7,831 nucleotides of DNA, from positions 1 through 7,831 of the forward strand of contig CANJWU010000050.1 in assembly GCA_947478655.1 (NCBI GenBank), read 5' to 3'. Source of the DNA: Sphingobacteriales bacterium (GTDB taxonomy: Bacteria > Bacteroidota > Bacteroidia > Sphingobacteriales > Sphingobacteriaceae). The notes below the pieces were generated by a model. It saw only the letters and a program-made list of their open reading frames with translations, had not been told where the DNA came from and did no database searches. The number at the start of each line of letters is the position of its first letter. Within the stretch, counting starts at the first letter, position 1. This document shows, piece after piece, positions 1 through 5,199 of this stretch. A program made the position numbers and the translations under genes.

Positions 1-158
1 TCTACAAATGCTAAGCCTTTTTCATCTTGATATTTATCATATAATTGATTGATCTGATCAATTTTCATGATTTTCATCAGGATACTGGCAATCCCGTTCA
101 TCGGTAGATTGCCTATTCTTATTGCGTCTTCGAATGATTCCTTGTTGATTATATCCAT
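1..158 (-). CDS. N-terminal part of a probable lysophospholipid acyltransferase family protein (runs off the window)
   Basis: The reverse strand reads from an ATG at 158-156 through 52 codons without a stop to the window edge, so only the amino end is present. The protein begins MDIINKESFEDAIRIGNLPM and continues with MNGIASILMKIMKIDQINQL and a charged stretch ending in GLAFV. This resembles the region ahead of the catalytic domain in Bacteroidota PlsC/hemolysin-like acyltransferases, where a helix ending in LMK(V/I)(M/L)KI leads into the NHxxxxD acyltransferase motif. That motif would lie outside the window, so the function is a family-resemblance call only. The gene is transcribed away from the helix-hairpin-helix gene; the shared 78-nt AT-rich gap should carry both start regions. 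No SD is seen ahead of the ATG, only an A-rich AAGAAAA. Confidence 0.5.
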   Translation of the reverse strand, partial: MDIINKESFEDAIRIGNLPMNGIASILMKIMKIDQINQLYDKYQDEKGLAFV

Positions 159-236
159 TTTTCTTGCTGATCTAAGCTTAGGAAAAGGTACCTGATAAAT
201 ATTAAATTAATATATTTATAAAGTTAATTTATTATT

Positions 237-1124
237 ATGTGGGGAAGATTTTGGAGAGAGTATTTGGGTTACCCAAAGAAGGAGCGACGCGGAATTTATG
301 TATTATTAACCATTCTACTACTTGTTGTTATTTATAATATCATCGACAATCAATTATGGACTACCGATTTGACTTTACCAACAATTACGGTAAGCCCATT
401 AGACGATTCATTCAAAGGCGATACTAATATAACAGGCAAAAAAATAAAAAATAATGTTGTTAATAAATTTAGCGAAAGGCCTGTTTCCATTGATATAGCT
501 CGCATTTCAGCCTTAACAGCTATTGGTTTTTCAAAATACCAAGCAAGCATTATCTTTAATTATATTCAAAAAGGTGGCACAATTTACACCCGAAAAGATT
601 TAGCAAAAATCTATAGTATTGATCAAAAAACCATCGACCTAACAGCGCCTAATATTATTTTTTCTGATTCAACTAAACGCAAATCTCCACAAAAAAACAA
701 TTCATTAGTTGTTAAAAAAATGCTAAAAAAAGTGGAGTTAAATTCTTGCGATAGCGCAGCTTTAGATTCGGTATTTTATATGAGCAGCTATTTAGCCGGA
801 AGAATTATCAACTATCGAAATAGATTAGGTGGTTTTTTTGAATTAACACAAATCCAATTAATCTATGGCATCGATTCAACGGTTTATGCTAAAATTGCTA
901 ATCACCTTAGCCTCGATTCCTTAAATATTAAACGAATAGATATTAATAAAGTTAGCTTTGAAAGGCTTGCGCAGCACCCTTATATTGGCTATAAATTAGC
1001 CAAAGTACTGGTCAATTATAGAACACAACATGGCCCGTTTAAAAGCAAGTCAGGTTTAAAAAAAATTATACTCATCAATGAAGAAATATTTCGTAAAATT
1101 GAGCGATATATACTTATTCAATGA
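237..1124 (+). CDS. Membrane-anchored helix-hairpin-helix (ComEA-like) protein
   Basis: A 295-residue protein. The first 18 residues are basic and include KKERRG, followed by one hydrophobic segment at about residues 19-36 (IYVLLTILLLVVIYNII), so it is probably a single-pass inner-membrane protein with a soluble remainder. After a low-complexity linker (about 40-84) come three helix-hairpin-helix-like repeats at about 86-132, 165-216 and 233-280. Each ends in a version of NY(R/I)xxxGxF/I followed by an L-rich helix, for example NYRNRLGGFFEL and NYRTQHGPFKSKSGL. Such repeats bind DNA non-specifically in ComEA and DNA repair proteins. Bacteroidota carry many uncharacterised proteins of this layout, so DNA binding is inferred and a role in uptake is unproven. 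No SD precedes the ATG. Its stop overlaps the apt start (ATGA), which implies co-transcription and translational coupling. Confidence 0.85.
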   Translation: MWGRFWREYLGYPKKERRGIYVLLTILLLVVIYNIIDNQLWTTDLTLPTITVSPLDDSFKGDTNITGKKIKNNVVNKFSERPVSIDIARISALTAIGFSKYQASIIFNYIQKGGTIYTRKDLAKIYSIDQKTIDLTAPNIIFSDSTKRKSPQKNNSLVVKKMLKKVELNSCDSAALDSVFYMSSYLAGRIINYRNRLGGFFELTQIQLIYGIDSTVYAKIANHLSLDSLNIKRIDINKVSFERLAQHPYIGYKLAKVLVNYRTQHGPFKSKSGLKKIILINEEIFRKIERYILIQ

Positions 1125-1648
1125 TTGAAAATAAAATCAAATCCGTAATTCAAAGTATCCCTGATTTTCCTAAAGTTGGTATAGATTATAAAGATATCAT
1201 GCCTATTTTCGAAGATGCAAATTTATGCTCCGAAATTACGAATGCATTTTGCGAGCAGTTAAAAAAAATTAATCCAGAAGTAATTGTTGGAATAGAAAGC
1301 AGGGGTTTTTTATTTGGTATGTTAATCGCAAATAAATTGGGTATCCCATTTGTTCCAATCCGAAAAAAAGGAAAACTTCCGGGTAAAACTTTTACCGCTT
1401 CTTACGATTTAGAATATGGCTCTGCCGCAATAGAAGTGCAGGCATCGGCAAGTTTAGCAAATAAAAGAGTGGTCATTCACGACGACTTACTTGCTACCGG
1501 AGGCACCGTTGATGCAGTCGGAAAATTGATGCATCAAATGAATGCAGAAGTTGTTGCATTCGCTTTTTTAATCAATTTAAATCTGATCGATTTTCAAGAG
1601 AAATTAAAACCCTATTCGGATAATTTTATTACTTTAGTGAACTATTAA
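1121..1648 (+). CDS. apt: Adenine phosphoribosyltransferase
   Basis: A cytosolic purine-salvage enzyme that converts adenine and PRPP to AMP and pyrophosphate. The 175-residue length fits the family. Residues 12-30 (SIPDFPKVGIDYKDIMPIF) match the conserved N-terminal IPDFPxxGI.(F/Y)xDI block. Residues 59-63 (ESRGF) and the flexible-loop segment RKKGKLPG (81-88) follow in the expected order. The PRPP-binding signature VVIHDDLLATGGT (117-129) is intact, with its paired acidic residues and ATGGT phosphate loop. Translation starts at the ATG overlapping the stop of the upstream gene by four bases, with no separate RBS, so it is probably translated by coupling. The family assignment is firm; the link with its neighbours is only positional. 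Confidence 0.96.
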   Translation: MIENKIKSVIQSIPDFPKVGIDYKDIMPIFEDANLCSEITNAFCEQLKKINPEVIVGIESRGFLFGMLIANKLGIPFVPIRKKGKLPGKTFTASYDLEYGSAAIEVQASASLANKRVVIHDDLLATGGTVDAVGKLMHQMNAEVVAFAFLINLNLIDFQEKLKPYSDNFITLVNY

Positions 1649-1676
1649 TTCCTACCTAGAATTAAAATAAATACCT

Positions 1677-2846
1677 ATGATAAACAATGAAAATGTAACA
1701 AACGGTTTTGACATGAACCAATCGGAAAGTGTTAAAATGGTTGCAGATATGGCAAGAGATTTTGCCGAAAAACACATTCGTCCCTATGTAATGGAATGGG
1801 ATGAAGCCCAAACTTTTCCGGTTGAAACGCTTAAGAAAATGGGGGAACTCGGATTGTTAGGCATGTTAGTGCCAGAAGAATTTGGTGGTGCTGGTTTAGG
1901 CTATTTCGAATATTCGGCGGCTATTCAAGAAATTGCCAAAGTCTGCGGTTCTGTTGGTTTATCTATGGCTGCACATAATTCATTATGTACTGGGCATATC
2001 ATGTATTTTGGTAATCAAGCGCAAAAAGAAAAATGGCTTAGCAAATTGGCTACTGCCGAATGGATTGGCGCATGGGGCTTAACAGAAGCGAACACAGGTT
2101 CAGACGCGCTAAGAATGACCACCACTGCAGTGCTCGATGGAGATCATTATATTATCAATGGTGCAAAAAATTGGATCACACATGGCAAATCTGGCGATGT
2201 AGCGGTTGTGATGGTTCGTACTGGCGAAAAAGGCGATTCCAAAGGAATTAGTGCAATTGTAGTAGAAAAAGGTACACCGGGCTTTAGCGCAGGTAAAAAA
2301 GAAAATAAATTAGGCATGCGTGCATCAGAAACGACCGAAATGATTTTTGACAATTGCCGTGTACCAAAAGAAAACTTATTGGGAAAAGAAGGCGAAGGCT
2401 TTAAACAAGCCATGCAAATTTTAGATGGCGGTCGTATTTCTATCGCTGCATTATCTTTAGGGATTGCAAAAGGTGCCTTTGTTGCGGCAACCAATTACGC
2501 CAAAGAAAGACATCAATTTGGTCAAGCAATAGCCAATTTTCAAGGAATCAGTTTTAAACTAGCCGATATGGCAACGCGCATCGAAGCAGCAGAATTGCTA
2601 ATTTTACAAGCTGCAGACTTAAAAAACAGAGGGTTGAAACTGACTAAAGAGTCGGCCATGGCTAAATATTATGCTTCCGAAGTAGCGGTTGCGGTAGCCA
2701 ACGATGCTGTTCAGATTTTTGGTGGTTATGGCTATACCAAAGATTTTCCAGTAGAAAAATACTACCGTGATGCTAAATTATGCACTATTGGTGAGGGTAC
2801 CTCTGAAATCCAAAAACTGGTTATTTCTAGAGAAATCTTAAAATAA
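1677..2846 (+). CDS. Acyl-CoA dehydrogenase (short/medium-chain type)
   Basis: A FAD-dependent flavoenzyme that introduces the alpha,beta double bond in acyl-CoA during fatty acid or branched-chain amino acid breakdown, passing electrons to electron transfer flavoprotein. It has 389 residues, full length for the family. The helical N-terminal domain is followed by WGLTEANTGSD (133-143) and the WIT motif at 166-168, both of the FAD-binding middle domain. RHQFG lies at 278-282. The second family signature runs from Q346 (QIFGGYGYTKDFPVEKYYRD, 346-365). In IGEGTSEIQ (371-379), E373 sits at the catalytic-base position of butyryl-/short-chain enzymes. An in-frame ATG at 1713 (M13) is an alternative start close to the usual family beginning; the first 12 residues are not obviously conserved. 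It lies 28 nt after apt on the same strand, so it may share that transcript. Substrate chain length cannot be read from the sequence. Confidence 0.94.
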   Translation: MINNENVTNGFDMNQSESVKMVADMARDFAEKHIRPYVMEWDEAQTFPVETLKKMGELGLLGMLVPEEFGGAGLGYFEYSAAIQEIAKVCGSVGLSMAAHNSLCTGHIMYFGNQAQKEKWLSKLATAEWIGAWGLTEANTGSDALRMTTTAVLDGDHYIINGAKNWITHGKSGDVAVVMVRTGEKGDSKGISAIVVEKGTPGFSAGKKENKLGMRASETTEMIFDNCRVPKENLLGKEGEGFKQAMQILDGGRISIAALSLGIAKGAFVAATNYAKERHQFGQAIANFQGISFKLADMATRIEAAELLILQAADLKNRGLKLTKESAMAKYYASEVAVAVANDAVQIFGGYGYTKDFPVEKYYRDAKLCTIGEGTSEIQKLVISREILK

Positions 2847-2849
2847 GCG

Positions 2850-2875
2850 ATTATTCAAATCTTTTTTTGAATAAT
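2850..2875. terminator. AT-rich 10-bp inverted repeat after the acyl-CoA dehydrogenase gene
   Basis: ATTATTCAAA (2850-2859) and TTTGAATAAT (2866-2875) form a perfect 10-bp stem around a 6-nt T-rich loop, starting four bases after the stop codon. There is no T-run after the stem, so it is a weak candidate for an intrinsic terminator; it could instead protect the mRNA 3' end. Its right arm contains the TTTG proposed as the -33 element of the rpsU promoter. Confidence 0.4.
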
Positions 2876-2896
2876 AATGAATTAATCATACATTTG
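2866..2896 (+). promoter_or_regulatory. Bacteroidota-type promoter of rpsU (-33 TTTG, -7 TACATTTG)
   Basis: TACATTTG at 2889-2896 is an exact match to the Bacteroidota -7 consensus TAnnTTTG. TTTG at 2866-2869 lies 19 bases upstream, the usual position of the -33 element. The 36 bases from the end of the -7 box to the rpsU ATG leave room for a short leader of about 30 nt. Confidence 0.75.
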
Positions 2897-2900
2897 CCGT

Positions 2901-2914
2901 CCATCCTTTGATGG
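2901..2914 (+). promoter_or_regulatory. Small hairpin in the rpsU 5' leader
   Basis: CCATC (2901-2905) and GATGG (2910-2914) form a perfect 5-bp stem closed by the loop CTTT, at or very near the predicted 5' end of the rpsU mRNA and just upstream of its SD. The loop bases CTTT are complementary to AAAG (2918-2921), which overlaps the start of the SD, so a pseudoknot or alternative pairing is possible. A regulatory role is inferred from position only. Confidence 0.4.
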
Positions 2915-2917
2915 GGA

Positions 2918-2925
2918 AAAGAGGT
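2918..2925 (+). promoter_or_regulatory. Shine-Dalgarno sequence of rpsU
   Basis: AAAGAGGT matches the ideal AAGGAGGT at seven of eight positions and sits 7 nt before the ATG. This is notable because most genes in this window have no SD, as is typical of Bacteroidota. Confidence 0.75.
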
Positions 2926-2932
2926 AAATACT

Positions 2933-3121
2933 ATGATCATTATCAACATTAAAGAGAACGAATCTATCGATAAAGCGTTAAAACGCTTCAAGAAGAAATT
3001 TGAAAAAACTGGCGTTCTTCGCGAGTTGCGTAGTCGTCAAGCATTCGAGAAACCTTCTATTACGAGAAGAACAACTGTTAAACGCGCTATCTACAAACTA
3101 GGATTAAACTCGGAAGAGTAA
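2933..3121 (+). CDS. rpsU: 30S ribosomal protein bS21
   Basis: A 62-residue, strongly basic protein starting MIIINIKENESIDKALKRFK, with the family's conserved KKFEKTGVLRELRSRQAFEK block (about 21-40) and the following P-S-x-x-RR helix. The size is normal for bS21. In Bacteroidota ribosomes bS21, together with bS18 and bS6, covers the 3' end of 16S rRNA and hides the anti-SD (established structural work on this phylum). The gene has its own promoter, a short leader with a hairpin and SD, and a strong terminator, so it looks mainly monocistronic. An SD on rpsU would let ribosomes lacking bS21 translate it preferentially, an autoregulatory loop; that part is inferred for this organism. Confidence 0.96.
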   Translation: MIIINIKENESIDKALKRFKKKFEKTGVLRELRSRQAFEKPSITRRTTVKRAIYKLGLNSEE

Positions 3122-3141
3122 TTCCTTGTTTTTTAAATATT

Positions 3142-3183
3142 AAAGTTGTATCTTGATATCATTCAGGGTACAACTTTTTTTTT
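3142..3183 (+). terminator. Rho-independent terminator of rpsU
   Basis: AAAGTTGTA (3142-3150) pairs with TACAACTTT (3169-3177). The stem continues inward through a T-G pair and CTTGA/TCAGG (one wobble) to the loop TATCAT (3157-3162), giving about 15 bp. The run of nine T ends at 3183, of which six follow the stem. It lies 20 nt after the rpsU stop and ends one base before the xerC ATG. Confidence 0.88.
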
Positions 3184-3184
3184 G

Positions 3185-4069
3185 ATGCTAACCGATCCAT
3201 TTTTTCAGTACCTCCAATTCGAAAAGCGAATTTCTGCACATACACTCACTGCGTATAAAAGTGATTTGTTGCAATTTCAAAATTACTTACAATCCGAATA
3301 TAGCCTTTCAAACGATTTCAATATTTCGCATACTATTATTCGATCATGGATTGTTTCGCTTATGGAACAAGGTTTAAATCCTCGAAGTGTAAATCGAAAA
3401 ATTACCACCTTAAAAACATTTTATAAATTTTTAATGCGCGAAGGTTTGCAGGATAAAAATCCAATGCTTAAAATTCAATCGCCTAAAACCGCAAAAAGAT
3501 TACCTGTGTTTGTTGAAGAAGAAAACATCAATCATTTATTTGATGAGCAGGAACCGAGTTCCGATTTTGAAACAACAAGAGATCAATTAATTTTATTGTT
3601 ATTATATAGCACAGGCATTCGACTCGCAGAGCTAGTAGGGCTAAAGCTTTCAGACTTTGATATTCCAGCCAAAACCATTAAGGTATTAGGTAAAAGAAAT
3701 AAACAAAGAATCATCCCAATTGGAGCAGAAATTATTGCTGCACAGGAGCAATATGTGCAATGCTGCAAGCTTATGCAATTCGAAAACCAAACCGAACATT
3801 TATTTAAATTAATTAATGGAAAGGCGATTTACCCTAAAATGGTTTATCGCTTGGTTAATGATAATTTATCAAAAATTACTACGTTATCTAAAAAAAGCCC
3901 GCATGTATTAAGGCATACATTTGCCACTCATTTATTAAATAATGGAGCGGATTTAAATGCAATTAAAGAATTATTAGGTCATTCGAGTTTAGCGGCTACG
4001 CAAGTGTATACCCATAATTCAATTGAAAAGCTGAAAAATATTTACAAACAGTCCCATCCAAGGGGTTAA
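3185..4069 (+). CDS. xerC: Tyrosine recombinase XerC/XerD family
   Basis: A site-specific recombinase of the type that resolves chromosome dimers at dif during cell division. With the start chosen here it has 294 residues, close to the usual 295-300. The N-terminal SAM-like core-binding domain covers about 1-95 (DPFFQYLQFEKRISAHT onward). The catalytic domain has the full set: R146 in TGIRLAEL, K170 in LGKRNK, H240 and R243 in HVLRH, H266 in LLGHSS, and nucleophile Y275 in QVYTH. XerC and XerD cannot be separated by eye; xerC is used because this family member commonly sits between rpsU and hpf in Bacteroidota. An in-frame TTG at 3146 would add 13 residues encoded by the rpsU terminator hairpin and is unlikely to be real; ATG 3185 restores normal length. 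No SD or promoter box precedes it, so expression probably depends on read-through from rpsU. Confidence 0.93.
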   Translation: MLTDPFFQYLQFEKRISAHTLTAYKSDLLQFQNYLQSEYSLSNDFNISHTIIRSWIVSLMEQGLNPRSVNRKITTLKTFYKFLMREGLQDKNPMLKIQSPKTAKRLPVFVEEENINHLFDEQEPSSDFETTRDQLILLLLYSTGIRLAELVGLKLSDFDIPAKTIKVLGKRNKQRIIPIGAEIIAAQEQYVQCCKLMQFENQTEHLFKLINGKAIYPKMVYRLVNDNLSKITTLSKKSPHVLRHTFATHLLNNGADLNAIKELLGHSSLAATQVYTHNSIEKLKNIYKQSHPRG

Positions 4070-4072
4070 AAA

Positions 4073-4079
4073 AAGGAGG
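4073..4079 (+). promoter_or_regulatory. Perfect Shine-Dalgarno sequence of hpf
   Basis: AAGGAGG lies in the 14-nt gap between the xerC stop and the hpf ATG, four bases before the start codon. It is a full match to the anti-SD complement, the strongest in the window and exceptional for a Bacteroidota gene. Confidence 0.85.
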
Positions 4080-4083
4080 AAAT

Positions 4084-4383
4084 ATGAAAATCAATGTTCA
4101 ATCAATTCATTTTGATGCAGATGTGCAATTATTAGCATTTATTGAGAAAAAGGGAACTAAACTGGCGCAGTTTTTTGATCAAATCATCGATGCCGAAGCC
4201 ATTCTTAGAATAGAAAAATCATCAGAAGACCACAAAAATAAATTAGTTGAATTTAAAGTAAATATTCCAGGTCAATTGTTATTTGCTAAAGACTATGCAA
4301 AATCATTCGAAGAAGCAATCGATTTATGTGTCGAGTCGTTGCGTAAACAAATATTGAAGCACAAAGAAAAATTAGCTGTTTAG
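4084..4383 (+). CDS. hpf: Ribosome hibernation promoting factor (short HPF/RaiA family)
   Basis: A 99-residue protein of the S30AE family, which binds the 30S decoding region and keeps ribosomes inactive in stationary phase. It begins MKINVQSIHFDADVQLLAFI and has the typical beta-alpha-beta-beta-beta-alpha pattern, with a central EFKVNIPGQLLFAKDYAKSF strand-turn and a final basic helix (SLRKQILKHKEKL). The length corresponds to the short form, without the C-terminal dimerisation domain of long HPF, so a separate partner may be needed for 100S formation if this organism makes it. The gene is 14 nt downstream of xerC, with a perfect SD in the gap, and is followed by a strong terminator, so xerC-hpf is probably one unit. 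Confidence 0.92.
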   Translation: MKINVQSIHFDADVQLLAFIEKKGTKLAQFFDQIIDAEAILRIEKSSEDHKNKLVEFKVNIPGQLLFAKDYAKSFEEAIDLCVESLRKQILKHKEKLAV

Positions 4384-4394
4384 CGCAATTCTTA

Positions 4395-4434
4395 AAAATA
4401 AAAAAGGGGGGCTTTGGTTCCCCTTTTTTATTTT
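4395..4434. terminator. Rho-independent terminator after hpf
   Basis: AAAATAAAAAAGGGG (4395-4409) pairs perfectly with CCCCTTTTTTATTTT (4420-4434), 15 bp, around a G/T-rich 10-nt loop. The A-run on the 5' side and T-run on the 3' side mean it could work in both directions. It closes the xerC-hpf unit 11 bases after the stop. Confidence 0.9.
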
Positions 4435-4557
4435 ATAATAATCAACAAATCAGCATATTAAATATATAAAGTATTGCTTTTTGCTTTTAAATGATCGCCT
4501 TTATTTTGACAGAACTTTTAAATCCCAAATTCCTTCAGAAAATTATTTAAAATAAAT

Positions 4558-4587
4558 TTTGATGCTAAATGGAAATTCGTACATTTG
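4558..4587 (+). promoter_or_regulatory. Bacteroidota-type promoter of the tRNA-tuf operon (-33 TTTG, -7 TACATTTG)
   Basis: TACATTTG at 4580-4587 is an exact TAnnTTTG match, and TTTG at 4558-4561 lies 18 bases upstream. The downstream bases GCAGTCC repeat those after the rpsU -7 box with one change. Transcription would begin near 4593, leaving a leader of about 60 nt before the first tRNA. The leader contains GCTATT three times (4604, 4611, 4642) and a 10-nt palindrome AATGTACATT (4625-4634). The interval 4435-4557 is AT-rich and shows nothing else recognisable. Confidence 0.78.
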
Positions 4588-4653
4588 CAGTCCCTAAAAC
4601 AAGGCTATTCGCTATTTTTTGGGGAATGTACATTGAAATAAGCTATTTTAAAA

Positions 4654-4726
<73 letters not shown>

Positions 4727-4736
4727 CAATATTGTT

Positions 4737-4817
4737 GGGGAGGTTCCAGAGCGGTCAAATGGGACGGACTGTAAATCCGTTACTTCGGTTTCGAAGGTTC
4801 GAATCCTTCTCTCCCCA
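4737..4817 (+). tRNA. tRNA-Tyr (anticodon GTA)
   Basis: A class II tRNA of 81 nt with the long variable arm typical of bacterial tRNA-Tyr. Acceptor GGGGAGG/TCTCCCC has one G-T pair. Anticodon stem ACGGA/TCCGT encloses CTGTAAA (GTA), and the T-stem GAAGG/CCTTC is perfect. The discriminator is A and CCA is not encoded. It starts 10 nt after tRNA-Thr. Confidence 0.97.
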
Positions 4818-4839
4818 CATTTTGATTGTTTTGAAATAA

Positions 4840-4912
4840 GCGGGAGTAGCTCAGTTGGTAGAGCGACAGCCTTCCAAGCTGTAGGTCGCGGGTTCGAGCC
4901 TCGTCTCCCGCT
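4840..4912 (+). tRNA. tRNA-Gly (anticodon TCC)
   Basis: Acceptor GCGGGAG/CTCCCGC is perfect, and anticodon stem ACAGC/GCTGT encloses CTTCCAA (TCC at 4873-4875). The discriminator is T and CCA is not encoded. It is separated from tRNA-Tyr by 22 nt. Confidence 0.97.
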
Positions 4913-4930
4913 CAATAAAAAAGATAGCAG

Positions 4931-4949
4931 GAAGTTGGGATGCAACTTC
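4931..4949 (+). other. Hairpin 18 nt after tRNA-Gly
   Basis: GAAGTTG (4931-4937) and CAACTTC (4943-4949) form a perfect 7-bp stem with loop GGATG. The downstream sequence GTTTATAT is only weakly T-rich. It may mark an RNA-processing point in the tRNA transcript; its function is unknown. Confidence 0.35.
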
Positions 4950-5020
4950 GTTTATATAAAATATAGAATAGGCATTGATTTTTCATTTAGAGGGGAAACC
5001 TTCCTTGAAAAAATTAATAT

Positions 5021-5043
5021 CCTGAGATTTTTCTTAGGTTTTT
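5021..5043 (+). terminator. Terminator-like hairpin between tRNA-Gly and tRNA-Thr(GGT)
   Basis: CCTGAGA (5021-5027) pairs with TCTTAGG (5032-5038) with one G-T wobble and a TTTT loop, followed at once by five T (5039-5043). The stem is short, so read-through into tRNA-Thr and tuf is likely partial rather than blocked. No TAnnTTTG promoter is visible between it and tRNA-Thr. Confidence 0.45.
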
Positions 5044-5070
5044 ACGCTGTAAAGCAGAAGAAATTCAAAA

Positions 5071-5142
5071 GCCGATGTAGCTCAGGGGTAGAGTACTTCC
5101 TTGGTAAGGAAGGGGTCAGGGGTTCAATTCCCCTCATTGGCT
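5071..5142 (+). tRNA. tRNA-Thr (anticodon GGT)
   Basis: Acceptor GCCGATG/CATTGGC has one wobble. Anticodon stem CTTCC/GGAAG encloses TTGGTAA (GGT at 5103-5105), and the T-stem AGGGG/CCCCT is perfect. The discriminator is T and CCA is not encoded. It lies 57 nt ahead of the tuf start, as thrT lies just ahead of tufB in E. coli. Confidence 0.97.
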
Positions 5143-5199
5143 CGATTTTAAAGTATAATTAACAATAAAAAAAATAAATAAACATTAATAATTAAAAAC

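Noticed and set aside
183..190. TACCTTTT on the minus strand as a promoter for the acyltransferase gene
   Set aside because: It is a 7 of 8 match only, and no -33 TTTG is found about 19 bases upstream.
212..219. TATATTTA as a -7 box for the helix-hairpin-helix gene
   Set aside because: The last base differs from TAnnTTTG, the region is almost pure A/T so chance matches are expected, and no convincing -33 TTTG lies at the right distance.
350..550. Minus-strand open frame inside the helix-hairpin-helix gene
   Set aside because: It is a shadow of a real gene on the other strand, with no start signal or family resemblance.
2147..2494. Open frame of 115 codons on the minus strand inside the acyl-CoA dehydrogenase gene
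   Set aside because: It is antisense to a clear, fully conserved coding region; it is a shadow frame with no recognisable motif.
3146..3184. Longer xerC starting at TTG 3146
   Set aside because: The extra 13 residues are encoded by the rpsU terminator hairpin and T-run; ATG 3185 gives the normal family length.
4506..4511. TTGACA resembling an E. coli -35 box
   Set aside because: No -10 hexamer lies at the right spacing, and this phylum uses a different consensus; a better Bacteroidota promoter is 50 bases downstream.
4935..5162. Open frame of 75 codons on the plus strand
   Set aside because: It covers the tRNA gap and tRNA-Thr(GGT) itself; CSSGVEYFLGKEGVRGSIPL is the translated tRNA. No RBS or protein family is recognisable.
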